This document shows positions 23,210-32,087 of a stretch of DNA of 64,000 nt, in pieces. The stretch spans positions 6,741,001-6,805,000 of the forward strand of contig NZ_CP163443.1 of assembly GCF_041053055.1 (NCBI RefSeq), written 5' to 3'. Each line of letters begins with the position of its first letter. Position 1 is the first letter of the stretch. The DNA is from Streptomyces sp. R41. Its GTDB lineage: Bacteria > Actinomycetota > Actinomycetes > Streptomycetales > Streptomycetaceae. The translations under genes and the position numbers were made by a program. The notes beneath the pieces were generated by a model. The model searched no databases, was not told the origin of the DNA, and saw nothing but the letters and a program-made list of their open reading frames with translations.

Positions 23210-24247
23210 TCAGCTCCGACCGGCCCAGATGTTCGTGCCCGGCGTCGACACCGCGAACGTGTCGATCTCCTTCAGCTCCTCGTCCGTGAGCTTCGGCGCC
23301 GACAGCGCCGCCACGTTCTCCTCCAGCTGCGCCACGCTGGACGCGCCGATGAGGGCGGAGGTCATCCGCTCGTCGCGCAGCACCCAGGTGAGCGCGAGCT
23401 GGGCGAGGGACTGACCGCGGCGCGCCGCGATGTCGTTCAGCCCGTTCAGTCGGCGTACCACCTCCTCGCTCAGCAGGTTCGGGTCGAGCGACTTGCCCTG
23501 CGTGGCGCGCGAGCCCTCCGGGATGCCCTTGAGGTACTTGCCCGTCAGCAGGCCCTGCGCGAGCGGCACGAAGGAGATGCATCCCATGCCGGCGTCCTCG
23601 AGCGTGTCGAGGAGTGCGTCGTCCTCCGTCCAGCGGTTGATCATCGAGTACGAGGGCTGGTGGATGAGCGGACGGACACCCATGTCGGTGAGGATCCGGG
23701 CCGCCTCGGCGGTCTGCTCGCTGGTGTACGACGACACGCCGACGTACAGCGCCTTGCCCTGCCGGACCGCGGACGCGAGCGCGCCCATCGTCTCCTCCAG
23801 CGGAGTGTCCGGATCGAAGCGATGCGAATAGAAGATGTCGACGTAGTCGACGCCCATCCGCTTCAGGGACGCGTCCAGGGACGACAGCAGGTACTTGCGG
23901 GAGCCCCACTCGCCGTACGGGCCGGGGTGCATGAGGTAGCCCGCTTTGGTCGAGATGACCAGCTCGTCCCGGTATGGCGCGAAGTCCTGCCTCAGCAGTG
24001 TGCCGAAGTTGAGCTCGGCCGAGCCGGGCGGCGGGCCGTAGTTGTTCGCCAGGTCGAAGTGGGTGACGCCCAGGTCGAAGGCGCGGCGCAGGATCGCGCG
24101 CTGGGAGTCCAGCGAGCGGTCGTCGCCGAAGTTGTGCCACAGGCCGAGCGAGACGGCGGGCAGCTTGAGGCCGCTGCGGCCCGTACGCCGGTATTCCATC
24201 GAGTCGTACCGGTCCGTTGCGGCGCGGTATACAGACGTGTCGTTCAT
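23210..24247 (-). CDS. aldo/keto reductase (YghZ/glyceraldehyde-3-phosphate reductase-like)
   Basis: 345 aa from ATG 24247. It shows an N-terminal MEYRRTGRSGLKLPAVSLGLW, GVTHFDLANNYGPPPGSAE with the catalytic Asp and Tyr, the catalytic Lys in ELVISTKAGYLM, YVDIFYSHRFDPDTPLEETMGAL, and a C-terminal NADPH site (ALTWVLRDERMTSALIGASSVAQLEENV). ANNYGPPPGSAE with YGEWGSRKYL is characteristic of the E. coli YghZ group (L-glyceraldehyde 3-phosphate reductase). The reading frame extends far upstream but that part is antisense to uppS. Confidence 0.92.
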   Translation of the reverse strand: MNDTSVYRAATDRYDSMEYRRTGRSGLKLPAVSLGLWHNFGDDRSLDSQRAILRRAFDLGVTHFDLANNYGPPPGSAELNFGTLLRQDFAPYRDELVISTKAGYLMHPGPYGEWGSRKYLLSSLDASLKRMGVDYVDIFYSHRFDPDTPLEETMGALASAVRQGKALYVGVSSYTSEQTAEAARILTDMGVRPLIHQPSYSMINRWTEDDALLDTLEDAGMGCISFVPLAQGLLTGKYLKGIPEGSRATQGKSLDPNLLSEEVVRRLNGLNDIAARRGQSLAQLALTWVLRDERMTSALIGASSVAQLEENVAALSAPKLTDEELKEIDTFAVSTPGTNIWAGRS

Positions 24248-24391
24248 GCACAGGAAACTACGTGAGAGCACTGACACCCCATAGCAACGCCTCAGTTTTC
24301 CGGGGGTAGGCTTCGCCCCGGGGGACCGCCATACGGACAGGGACTGTGCTCGCTCGCGCCTGTCCGACCCGCACGGAGGGGCTGACAACAC

Positions 24392-25165
24392 GTGACCTTG
24401 CGCGACAACCTGCGCCGTCTGCTGGTCAGGTTCTATGCACGCAGGGTGGAAGGCCACCTCGACCACGACCAGGTGCCCAAGCACATCGGGGTCATCATGG
24501 ACGGCAACCGGCGCTGGGCGAAGGCCGCGGGCTCCACCACGGCCCAGGGTCACCGGGCCGGCGCCGACAAGATCGAGGAATTCCTCGGCTGGTGCTCCGA
24601 GACCGATGTCGAGGTCGTCACCCTGTGGCTGTTGTCCACGGACAACTTCGACCGCCCGCAGGAGGAGCTGGGCCCGCTGCTCGGCATCATCGAGGGCGTC
24701 GTCCGCACCCTCGCGGCCGACGGCCGCTGGCGTGTGCACCACGTGGGCACGCCCGACCTGCTGCCCTCGGGAATGCAGACCGTATTGAAGGAGGCCGAGG
24801 AGTCCACCGCGCACGTCGACGGGATACTCGTCAACGTCGCCATCGGCTACGGCGGCAGGCAGGAGATCGCCGACGCCGTCCGCTCGATGCTCCTCGACGC
24901 CCATGAGAAGGGCACCTCGATCGAGGACCTCGCCGACACGGTCGACATCGACCTCATCGGCAAGCACCTCTACACCGGCGCCCAGCCCGACCCGGACCTG
25001 GTGATCCGCACCAGCGGCGAGCAGCGGCTGTCCGGATTCATGCTCTGGCAGACGGCCCACTCCGAGTACTACTTCTGCGAAGTCTTCTGGCCGGCCTTCC
25101 GCAAGGTCGACTTCCTGCGTGCCCTGCGCGATTACGCGGCGCGACACCGTCGTTACGGCGGCTGA
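24392..25165 (+). CDS. uppS: isoprenyl transferase (undecaprenyl diphosphate synthase family)
   Basis: 257 aa from GTG 24392. It contains the catalytic HIGVIMDGNRRWAK (Asp37 binds the diphosphate Mg), TLWLLSTDNFDRP, VAIGYGGRQEI and the C-terminal RTSGEQRLSGFMLWQTAHSEYYF block. It makes cis-polyprenyl diphosphate, the lipid carrier for peptidoglycan. Streptomyces often have two uppS-type genes, so chain length cannot be set from sequence. Monocistronic by context. Confidence 0.93.
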   Translation: MTLRDNLRRLLVRFYARRVEGHLDHDQVPKHIGVIMDGNRRWAKAAGSTTAQGHRAGADKIEEFLGWCSETDVEVVTLWLLSTDNFDRPQEELGPLLGIIEGVVRTLAADGRWRVHHVGTPDLLPSGMQTVLKEAEESTAHVDGILVNVAIGYGGRQEIADAVRSMLLDAHEKGTSIEDLADTVDIDLIGKHLYTGAQPDPDLVIRTSGEQRLSGFMLWQTAHSEYYFCEVFWPAFRKVDFLRALRDYAARHRRYGG

Positions 25166-25297
25166 TCCCACCGGCACCCCGGGACCGTACGTCACCAGGA
25201 GTTAACGAACGCGCCGTCATATGCCTTGGCATGGCGTGGCCTGTTCGAGGGCATAAGCCTTCCAGGTCGATGCCCGAACCACGGGTGTCGGTTCTCA

Positions 25298-25390
25298 GCG
25301 GACGGCACGGGGCCGTCCGCCCGGGAGGCCCTTTGCACCAGCCCGACCGTGCGGTCAGTACGGACGAGACGGAGGGCCGGTTTCCGGCCC
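25298..25390 (+). other. two GC-rich hairpins in the uppS-phoH gap
   Basis: Hairpin 1 is GCGGACGGC (25298-25306), ACGGG, GCCGTCCGC (25312-25320). Hairpin 2 is GGGCCGG (25374-25380), TTT, CCGGCCC (25384-25390). Neither has a T-tract. They could end uppS transcription or shape the phoH leader. The 298-bp gap holds no supported gene. Confidence 0.45.
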
Positions 25391-25463
25391 GCGCAATGCG
25401 GCCAGGACCGGTCCAGCTCCTCTCCGTCGCTCCCCGACCTCATCCGAGGGGGTACGTCCTTCC

Positions 25464-26789
25464 GTGGTGACCAGCACAAAGCGCCACAAGCCAGACCGGC
25501 GCACTTATGTTCTCGACACCAGCGTCCTGCTGGCCGACCCGAATGCCCTGAACCGCTTCGACGAGCACGAGGTCGTGCTTCCGATCGTCGTGGTCACGGA
25601 ACTGGAGGCCAAGAGGCACCATCCCGAACTCGGCTACTTCGCCCGGCAGGCGCTGCGCCTGCTCGACGAGTTCCGGGTGCGGCACGGCCGCCTCGACTCT
25701 CCCATCCCGATCGGGGACCTCGGCGGGACCGTACGCGTCGAGCTCAATCACTCGGACCCCAGCGTGCTGCCCAGCGGCTACCGCCTGGGGGACAACGACT
25801 CCCGGATCCTCGCGGTCGCCCGCAATCTGCAGGCCGAGGGGTACGACGTCACGGTCGTGTCGAAGGACCTGCCGCTGAGGATCAAGGCCTCGTCCGTCGG
25901 ACTCCTGGCCGAGGAGTACCGCGCGGAACTCGCCATCACGGGCTCTTCCGGCTGGACCGGAATGTCCGAGCTGACCCTCTCGGGCGAGCAGGTGGACGTC
26001 CTCTTCGACGTGGGCCACGCCTATGTCCCCGAGGCGGCCGAACTGCCGGTGCACACGGGCCTGACGATCCAGTCGGAGCGTGGCAAGGCGCTGGGGCGCG
26101 TGACGTCCGAGGGCAACGTCCGTCTCGTACGCGGCGATCGGGAGGCCTTCGGCATCAAGGGCCGCAGCGCCGAGCAGCGCATCGCCCTTGATCTGCTGCT
26201 CGACCCCGACATCGGGATCGTGTCGATGGGCGGCCGGGCCGGCACCGGCAAGTCCGCGCTCGCGCTCTGCGCGGGCCTGGAGGCCGTCCTCGAGCGGCGC
26301 CAGCACCAGAAGGTGATGGTCTTCCGGCCGCTGTACGCGGTGGGCGGGCAGGAGCTCGGCTATCTGCCCGGCTCCGAGTCCGAGAAGATGAGCCCCTGGG
26401 CACAGGCGGTCTTCGACACCCTCTCCGCGGTCACCAGCCGCGAGGTCATCGAGGAGGTCACCGCGCGCGGCATGCTGGAGGTCCTGCCGCTCACCCACAT
26501 CCGCGGCCGCTCCCTCCACGACGCTTTTGTGATCGTGGACGAGGCCCAGTCGCTGGAACGGAATGTATTGCTGACCGTTCTGTCCCGAATCGGCGCCAAT
26601 TCACGGGTTGTTCTCACCCATGACGTGGCACAAAGGGACAATCTGCGCGTCGGCCGATATGACGGAGTAGTCGCGGTGGTCGAGAAGTTGAAAGGCCATC
26701 CGCTCTTCGCGCATGTGACCCTCAATCGGTCCGAGAGGTCCCAGATTGCTGCTCTTGTGACCGAAATGCTGGAGGACGGTCAGATCTGA
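25464..26789 (+). CDS. PIN-PhoH fusion protein (PhoH2 type)
   Basis: 441 aa from GTG 25464. The N-terminal PIN nuclease domain (about 14-145) shows acidic residues in [20 protein letters not shown] and GDNDSRILA. The C-terminal PhoH ATPase has Walker [11 protein letters not shown] (about 255-264), [11 protein letters not shown], Walker [10 protein letters not shown] (about 353-361) and a sensor near [13 protein letters not shown]. PhoH2 proteins, as in mycobacteria, are sequence-preferring ATP-dependent RNA helicase/RNases. No separate antitoxin-like ORF is visible upstream. Full length. Confidence 0.93.
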   Translation: MVTSTKRHKPDRRTYVLDTSVLLADPNALNRFDEHEVVLPIVVVTELEAKRHHPELGYFARQALRLLDEFRVRHGRLDSPIPIGDLGGTVRVELNHSDPSVLPSGYRLGDNDSRILAVARNLQAEGYDVTVVSKDLPLRIKASSVGLLAEEYRAELAITGSSGWTGMSELTLSGEQVDVLFDVGHAYVPEAAELPVHTGLTIQSERGKALGRVTSEGNVRLVRGDREAFGIKGRSAEQRIALDLLLDPDIGIVSMGGRAGTGKSALALCAGLEAVLERRQHQKVMVFRPLYAVGGQELGYLPGSESEKMSPWAQAVFDTLSAVTSREVIEEVTARGMLEVLPLTHIRGRSLHDAFVIVDEAQSLERNVLLTVLSRIGANSRVVLTHDVAQRDNLRVGRYDGVVAVVEKLKGHPLFAHVTLNRSERSQIAALVTEMLEDGQI

Positions 26790-27216
26790 CCCTACTCATC
26801 CCACCTGGTCAAAGGGTGGCGGATACACGGTAGTTGGCGCCGTCCGGCAAAGGCGAGAGAGCCTAGCCGGGCGGCGTCTTGGCGTGTGCTCGTTTCCGGA
26901 AAACTCCTGGGGCAAACGAGGTGTGAGCTTTCACACGCAACTCAGAATTGCCTTGCGGCGTCGGGTTACGGCAGAGTCTCACTCCTGTCAGGCCCCGCAT
27001 ACGACACACCTGTACCCCCAGCGGTACGGCACCACAGGAACCTCAGAACTCCATAGAGCCGTCGTATGCCGCCCGAGCACCACGCGGCGCTCCCCTCGCG
27101 GGAGTTGCCCACCGGGCCCGTGCCTCCCGTGACCCCGCAGTTGGGAGGCCAGCGCCAAGGGGCACGATTGCGTCCGCGAGGGTCACCTACAGCGGGCGAT
27201 GCTGGAAGGAAACCGT
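26790..27216 (+). promoter_or_regulatory. structured leader of the transglycosylase gene; riboswitch candidate
   Basis: 427 bp without a supported ORF. By eye it holds: an 11-bp stem CGCCGTCCGGC with GCCGGGCGGCG (about 26836-26878, one G-U pair) enclosing GGC-GAGAGA-GCC; CTCGTTT (26889-26895) with AAACGAG (26914-26920); GTGTGA-GCTT-TCACAC (26921-26936); CTCCC-CTCG-CGGGAG; and GCCTCCC with GGGAGGC enclosed by GGCGCT with AGCGCC (about 27085-27160). Cell-wall hydrolase genes in Streptomyces are known to carry ydaO-type c-di-AMP riboswitches, but I could not match the ydaO consensus, so the class is open. Confidence 0.5.
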
Positions 27217-27912
27217 GTGAGCCGGATTTCGGTCCGGGGATTCGCAGTGGCCTCGGCCACCGCGGTCACCGCCGTCGGAAGCGTCGTCGGAGTTGCCTCG
27301 GGCAGCACCGCCCAGCCGAACGATGCCGAGGCGACGGCAAGTGACTCGACCCTCCTCGCGGACATACCTGCGGGCCAGCAGGCCCAGGTGCAGACCGCGT
27401 CCCTGACGCAGCAGGCCGACGCACAGGCCATCGCCGCGGACGCGAGCGCCAAGAAGGACGCGGAGGAGGCTGCCCGCAAGCAGGCGGCCGACGACGCGAT
27501 CGCGAAGCAGAAGGCCGCGGAGAAGGCGGAGAAGGAAGCCAAGGCGCGCAAGGCGGCGCAGGAAGCTGCGAGCCGCTCCGCGACGCGTGACGCCTCCAGC
27601 TTCTCCGTGCAGTCCTCGTACACCACCGCGCAGATCCAGGCGATGGCACGCCAGATGGTGCCGAGCGGCCAGTTCCAGTGCTTCAGCAACATCGTGGACC
27701 ACGAGTCCAGCTGGAACTACAAGGCGGTCAACGCCTCCTCGGGCGCCTACGGTCTCTTCCAGGCCCTCCCCGGCTCCAAGATGTCGTCCGTCGGTTCCGA
27801 CTGGCAGACGAACCCGGCCACACAGATCAAGTGGGGCCTCAACTACATGAACAGCCGGTACGGCAGCCCGTGTGAGGCCTGGTCGTTCTGGCAGGCCAAC
27901 AGCTGGTACTGA
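27217..27912 (+). CDS. secreted lytic transglycosylase-like cell-wall hydrolase
   Basis: 231 aa from GTG 27217, chosen over ATG 27199 because GGAAGG lies about 8 nt upstream of it. A signal peptide (ISVRGFAVASATAVTAVGSVVGVASG) is followed by an Ala/Lys/Glu-rich coiled-coil-like stalk (about 65-125) and a C-terminal SLT/lysozyme-like domain (about 135-231). Visible blocks are FSNIVDHESSWNYKAVNASSGAYGLFQALPGSKM (catalytic Glu in HESSW) and QIKWGLNYMNSRYGSPCEAWSFW. It cleaves peptidoglycan glycan strands. I believe the S. coelicolor counterpart is swlA (SCO5029), from memory. It is followed by a strong terminator. Confidence 0.9.
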   Translation: MSRISVRGFAVASATAVTAVGSVVGVASGSTAQPNDAEATASDSTLLADIPAGQQAQVQTASLTQQADAQAIAADASAKKDAEEAARKQAADDAIAKQKAAEKAEKEAKARKAAQEAASRSATRDASSFSVQSSYTTAQIQAMARQMVPSGQFQCFSNIVDHESSWNYKAVNASSGAYGLFQALPGSKMSSVGSDWQTNPATQIKWGLNYMNSRYGSPCEAWSFWQANSWY

Positions 27913-27943
27913 GCCCCGCGCCGTACGCCGGCCGCTCAACCTT

Positions 27944-27980
27944 CCGAAGCCCCTCCCCGTCCTAGGGGGAGGGGCTTCGG
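27944..27980. terminator. terminator after the transglycosylase gene
   Basis: CCGAAGCCCCTCCCC (27944-27958), loop GTCCTA, and GGGGGAGGGGCTTCGG (27965-27980) form a near-perfect 15-bp hairpin without a long T-tract. Confidence 0.8.
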
Positions 27981-28048
27981 CCATGTACGGTCGGAACCGA
28001 CGACTCCAGGGGGGAGTGGTGGGGAGCAACGGGGGAAAAGGACGGATC

Positions 28049-29464
28049 ATGTCGCGAGTGCCAGGGTGGCTCGGCCGGCTGGGCGCCGGACTGACCGAGC
28101 TGGGGGAGCGGTTGGACGAGCGCCGCGCCGAGGTGGAGAAGGAGTCACAGGGCCCCCTCGACTCCGAGGACGGGCTGGGCATCCGTAAGGACGAGGCACC
28201 GCAGGACTCGTCGGCGACGCACGTCGGGACGTACGCGCCCGCTGCCGGCAGCCGTCCCGAGGACCCTTCCGAGAACCGCCCCAGGGAGGAAGTTTCCGCG
28301 CCTCCCGCCGCGTACGTGCCGGTGGCGGCCGATCGCCCCGACCCCGCCCTCGCCGTGCCATGGGGCGTGCGGGTCGCGGCCGAGGCCGGCTGGCGGCTGC
28401 TCGTACTCGCGGGCACCGTCTGGGTGTTGATGCGGGTCATCAGCGCCGTACAGCTGGTGGTGCTCGCCTTCGTGGCCGCGCTGCTCATCACCGCGCTGCT
28501 GCAGCCGACGGTGGCCCGGCTGAAGAGGTACGGAGTGCCGCGCGGCCTCGCCACCGCGCTCACCGCGATTCTCGGCTTCGTCATCATGGGGCTGGTCGGC
28601 TGGTTCGTCGTCTGGCAGGTCCAGGAGAACATCGACAACCTCTCCGACCAGATCCAGGACGGCATCGACGAGCTGCGCAACTGGCTCCTCAACAGCCCGT
28701 TCCACGTGACGGACAAGCAGATCAACCAGATCGCCAAGAACCTGCGCGACGCCATCGGCGCGAACACGGACGAGATCACGTCCGCCGGGCTCGAAGGCGT
28801 GACGGTCATCGTGGAGGCCCTGACCGGCATCCTCCTGACGATGTTCTCGACCCTCTTCCTGCTCTATGACGGCAAGCGGATCTGGGAGTGGACGCTCAAG
28901 CTCGTCCCGGCCGCCGCCCGGCCGGGTGTCGCGGGCGCGGGGCCGCGGGCGTGGCGCACGCTCACGGCGTACGTGCGCGGCACGGTGATAGTGGCGCTGA
29001 TCGACGCGATCTTCATCGGCCTGGGCATCTACTTCCTCGACGTCCCCATGGCCGTCCCGCTGGCGGTCTTCATCTTCCTCGGTGCGTTCATTCCGCTGGT
29101 GGGTGCGGTGATTTCCGGGGCGTTGGCGGTGGTGGTCGCGCTGGTGACGCAGGGTGTGTTCACGGCGGTGATGACGCTGGTCGTGGTGCTCGCCGTGCAG
29201 CAGATCGAGGGGCACATTCTGCAGCCGTTCATTCTGGGGCGGGCGGTGCGGGTCCATCCTCTTGCGGTGGTCCTCTCGGTCGCCGCGGGCGGGATGATCG
29301 CCGGGATCGGGGGCGCCGTGGTCGCGGTTCCGCTGGTCGCGGTCACCAACACCGTGGTCGTGTACCTGCGTTCCTACGCCCGCGAGGCGAGCCTCCGCCA
29401 CTCGCCCGAGCCCCGCGGCGCCACAGCGGTGGACGCGGCCCCACTCCACCGGCCGACGCCGTAG
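28049..29464 (+). CDS. AI-2E/PerM-family transporter
   Basis: 471 aa from ATG 28049 (AAAAGGA upstream). A soluble acidic N-terminal ~110 residues precede about eight membrane helices with the family pattern: LVVLAFVAALLITALLQPTVARL, a periplasmic-type loop, FLLYDGKRIWEW, YVRGTVIVALIDAIFIGLG, and the C-terminal QQIEGHILQPFILGRAVRVHPLAVVLSV. Members export AI-2 in E. coli or act as Na/H antiporters; the substrate here is not known. Confidence 0.92.
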   Translation: MSRVPGWLGRLGAGLTELGERLDERRAEVEKESQGPLDSEDGLGIRKDEAPQDSSATHVGTYAPAAGSRPEDPSENRPREEVSAPPAAYVPVAADRPDPALAVPWGVRVAAEAGWRLLVLAGTVWVLMRVISAVQLVVLAFVAALLITALLQPTVARLKRYGVPRGLATALTAILGFVIMGLVGWFVVWQVQENIDNLSDQIQDGIDELRNWLLNSPFHVTDKQINQIAKNLRDAIGANTDEITSAGLEGVTVIVEALTGILLTMFSTLFLLYDGKRIWEWTLKLVPAAARPGVAGAGPRAWRTLTAYVRGTVIVALIDAIFIGLGIYFLDVPMAVPLAVFIFLGAFIPLVGAVISGALAVVVALVTQGVFTAVMTLVVVLAVQQIEGHILQPFILGRAVRVHPLAVVLSVAAGGMIAGIGGAVVAVPLVAVTNTVVVYLRSYAREASLRHSPEPRGATAVDAAPLHRPTP

Positions 29465-29605
29465 GTTTTTCGCCCCAGACCCCGTTAGCGCACTTCCCCG
29501 CTGCCCCTTTTAGGGGCGCGGGGAACTGCGCAGTCTTTTAGCGGGGGTCTGGGGGCGGCAGCCCCCAGGTACGGGACGGGTAGGGGCGGCGGGGGCGAAA
29601 AAACC
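29464..29605. repeat. dispersed intergenic repeat, copy 2
   Basis: It includes TTTTCGCCCCAGACCCC, the core GGGGCGCGGGGAACTGCGC (29515-29533), GGGGGTCTGGGGGCGGCAGC, and CGGGACGGGTAGGGGCGGCG with GGGGGCGAAAAAACC. The first and third blocks are inverted copies, so the whole can fold. It sits between convergent genes (AI-2E and ahpD). Confidence 0.65.
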
Positions 29606-29642
29606 AAGGCCCCGCCCACCCCCAGCGGAGGTGGACGGGGCC
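29598..29642 (-). terminator. terminator of the ahpC-ahpD operon (minus strand)
   Basis: GGCCCCGCCCACC (29608-29620) pairs with GGTGGACGGGGCC (29630-29642) with one mismatch. Read on the minus strand it is followed by TTGG and six T (A-run at 29598-29603). Confidence 0.8.
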
Positions 29643-29677
29643 GGGGCCGGGGCCCAAGAACGAAACGCCCACGGAGG

Positions 29678-30211
29678 CTACTGCGCGAGAACCGCCTCGG
29701 CATCCAGCGTCGTGCCCACCGCCTGAATGACGGACGCGATCTTGAAGGCCTCCTGGATGGTCTCCCGGTCGACCCCCGCCTTGCGGAGCACCTGCTCGTG
29801 GGAGTCGAGGCACTGCCCACAGCCGTTCACGGCGGAGACCGCGAGGGACCACAGCTCGAAGTCGACCTTCTCGACACCGGGGTTGCCGATGACGTTCATC
29901 CGCAGGCCGGCGCGCAGGTTGCCGTACTCGGGGTCCGACAGCAGGTGCCGTGTGCGGTAGAAGACGTTGTTCATCGCCATGACGGCGGCGGCCGACTTGG
30001 CGGCGGTGTACGCCTCCGGCGAGAGCTGGGCCTTCGCCTCGGGCTCCAGCTCACGCAGCACGCGCGGCGAGCGCGAAGCGATGGCGCACGCCAGCACGGT
30101 GCCCCACAACTGCTGCTGCGGGAGTTCCGAGTTGCCGATGACCGAGCCCAGGTTCAGGCGCAGGTCCTTCGCGTAGTCCGGCAGGGCGGACTTCAGTTCG
30201 TCGAGGGCCAT
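29678..30211 (-). CDS. ahpD: alkyl hydroperoxide reductase AhpD
   Basis: 177 aa. A carboxymuconolactone-decarboxylase fold carries the AhpD active site [11 protein letters not shown] (Cys131, Cys134, His138) and the proton-relay Glu upstream ([22 protein letters not shown]). It recycles AhpC as a thiol-disulfide partner. It lies 6 nt downstream of ahpC, so the two are co-transcribed, and they are divergent from oxyR. Full length. Confidence 0.96.
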   Translation of the reverse strand: MALDELKSALPDYAKDLRLNLGSVIGNSELPQQQLWGTVLACAIASRSPRVLRELEPEAKAQLSPEAYTAAKSAAAVMAMNNVFYRTRHLLSDPEYGNLRAGLRMNVIGNPGVEKVDFELWSLAVSAVNGCGQCLDSHEQVLRKAGVDRETIQEAFKIASVIQAVGTTLDAEAVLAQ

Positions 30212-30217
30212 GGAGGG

Positions 30218-30772
30218 TTACTCACCCGCCAGGAGCGCCACCGGGTCGAGGGTGTTCTCGCCCTTGGTCCAGTTGCACGGGCAGAGCTCGTCCGTCTGCA
30301 GGGCGTCCAGGACCCGCAGGACCTCCTTGGGGTTACGGCCGACGGAGCCGGCGGTCACCATGGAGAACTGGATCTCGTTGTTCTGGTCGACGATGAACAC
30401 GGCACGCTTGGCGAAGCCGTCCTCGCCCTCGATGCCGAGGTCGCGCATGAGCTCGTGCTTCGAGTCGGCCATCATCGGGAAGGGCAGGTCACGCAGGTCG
30501 TCGTGGTCCTTGCGCCAGGCGTGGTGCACGAACTCGGAGTCGCCGGAGAAGCCGAGCACCTGGGCGTCACGGTCGGCGAACTCCTCGTTCAGCTTGCCGA
30601 AGGCCGCGATCTCGGTCGGGCACACGAAGGTGAAGTCCTTGGGCCAAGCAAAGACGATCTTCCACTTGCCCTCGTAGGTCTTGTGGTTGATCTGCTCGAA
30701 CTCCTGCCCCTTCTCCAGCGAGACACAGGCAGTCAGGTCGAACTCGGGGAACTTGTCACCGACAGTGAGCAC
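30218..30772 (-). CDS. ahpC: alkyl hydroperoxide reductase AhpC (2-Cys peroxiredoxin)
   Basis: 184 aa from GTG 30772 with AAGGAGA upstream. The peroxidatic Cys51 is in DFTFVCPTEI, and the resolving cysteines are in ELCPCNW near 164-166. It reduces peroxides and peroxynitrite in the cytosol, with AhpD as reductant. The divergent gap to oxyR (158 bp) contains an ATAG...CTAT dyad. The reading frame extends upstream into the gap, but peroxiredoxin homology begins at MLTVGDKFPEF. Confidence 0.96.
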   Translation of the reverse strand: MLTVGDKFPEFDLTACVSLEKGQEFEQINHKTYEGKWKIVFAWPKDFTFVCPTEIAAFGKLNEEFADRDAQVLGFSGDSEFVHHAWRKDHDDLRDLPFPMMADSKHELMRDLGIEGEDGFAKRAVFIVDQNNEIQFSMVTAGSVGRNPKEVLRVLDALQTDELCPCNWTKGENTLDPVALLAGE

Positions 30773-30866
30773 ACGCTCTCCTTGCAGCGAGGAAACGCCC
30801 CTTTTGAGCGCGTTTCCCATGGGTTGGACTTGATTGATGTTGGCACACGCTGCATTGATTACGGAA

Positions 30867-30903
30867 ATAGCTACACTCGGTTGTGTTGATCGGTTGCAGC
30901 TAT
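30867..30903. promoter_or_regulatory. probable OxyR operator between ahpC and oxyR
   Basis: A 37-bp dyad begins ATAGCTAC (30867) and ends GCAGCTAT (30903) in the divergent gap. The ATAG/CTAT half-site ends match the OxyR recognition pattern known in other bacteria. It lies just 28 nt before oxyR, fitting autoregulation. Confidence 0.6.
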
Positions 30904-30930
30904 CAGTGACTATGAGTAAGAGGTACGGCC

Positions 30931-31908
30931 ATGGCAAGCCCGATGGGCGGCAAGGCGAGCTCCAAGGGGAACGGGCGCCGCCAGCCCAGCCTCGCCCAGC
31001 TGCGCGCCTTCGCCGCCGTGGCCGAGCATCTGCACTTCCGCGACGCGGCCGCCGCGATCGGGATGAGCCAGCCCGCACTGTCGGGCGCGGTCTCCGCCCT
31101 CGAGGAGACGCTCGGGGTGACCTTGCTGGAGCGTACGACCCGCAAGGTGCTGCTCTCGCCCGCCGGCGAGCGTCTGGCCGTACGGGCGAAGGCCGTACTG
31201 GAGGCGGTCGGCGCGCTCATGGAAGAGGCCGAGGCCGTCCGCGCGCCGTTCACCGGGGCCCTCCGCCTCGGCGTCATCCCCACCGTCGCGCCCTACCTCC
31301 TGCCCACGGTCCTCAAGCTCGTCCACGACCGCTATCCGGACCTCGACCTCCAGGTCCACGAGGAGCAGACGGCCAGTCTGCTGGAGGGGCTGGCCGTCGG
31401 GCGCCTCGATCTGCTGCTCCTCGCCGTGCCGCTCGGTGTGCCCACCGTCACCGAACTCCCGCTGTTCGACGAGGACTTCGTGCTCGTGACCCCGCTGGAC
31501 CACTGGCTGGGGGGCAGGGAGGGGATTCCCCGCGAGGCCCTGCGGGAGCTGAATCTGCTGCTGCTCGACGAGGGACACTGTCTGCGCGACCAGGCCCTCG
31601 ACATCTGCCGGGAGGCGGGCCGTGCCGACGCCCCCGTCACCACCACCGCCGCCGGTCTGTCCACCCTGGTCCAACTCGTCGCCGGCGGCCTCGGCGTGAC
31701 CCTCCTCCCGCGTACCGCCGTCAAGGTGGAGACGACCCGCAGCAACCAGCTCCTCACCGGGTACTTCGCGGATCCGGCGCCCACGCGGCGCATTGCGCTG
31801 GCCATGCGCTCCGGCGCGGCACGCGGGGCGGAGTACGAGGAGCTGGCCGCGGCGCTGCGCGAGGCCCTGCGGCCGCTGCCCGTACGGGTGTTGGGCCAGG
31901 GGGACTGA
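30931..31908 (+). CDS. oxyR: peroxide-sensing LysR-type regulator OxyR
   Basis: 325 aa. An N-terminal LysR winged helix (PSLAQLRAFAAVAEHLHFRDAAAAIGMSQPALSGAVSALEETLG, about 19-62) is followed by a substrate domain containing the redox pair Cys217 and Cys226 in LLDEGHCLRDQALDICREAG, the OxyR signature. Oxidation would activate ahpCD transcription. It has a ~12-residue Lys/Gly-rich N-terminal extension before the HTH. Divergent from ahpC. Confidence 0.95.
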   Translation: MASPMGGKASSKGNGRRQPSLAQLRAFAAVAEHLHFRDAAAAIGMSQPALSGAVSALEETLGVTLLERTTRKVLLSPAGERLAVRAKAVLEAVGALMEEAEAVRAPFTGALRLGVIPTVAPYLLPTVLKLVHDRYPDLDLQVHEEQTASLLEGLAVGRLDLLLLAVPLGVPTVTELPLFDEDFVLVTPLDHWLGGREGIPREALRELNLLLLDEGHCLRDQALDICREAGRADAPVTTTAAGLSTLVQLVAGGLGVTLLPRTAVKVETTRSNQLLTGYFADPAPTRRIALAMRSGAARGAEYEELAAALREALRPLPVRVLGQGD

Positions 31909-32087
31909 CTGAACTGCCTTGCACAGTCGGTCATTTGGGCGACCGATGGAGCCTCTTGAGGGGCGGGAGAATTCAACTTCCGTCAGGTAGTGCGACTCTC
32001 GCTGAAATATGCGCCCGGACTGATACACATGCCCCCTCAGTGTGACGCATCAGGCGTCTGTACGAGGCTCCAGAGGCTTCAAGGGGA

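Noticed and set aside
24248..25195. N-terminal extension of the aldo/keto reductase frame
   Set aside because: It is antisense to uppS, with no known domain.
26790..27216. Firm call of a ydaO/c-di-AMP riboswitch
   Set aside because: The conserved GGGGTGAATC-type block was not found by eye, so only a structured leader is claimed.
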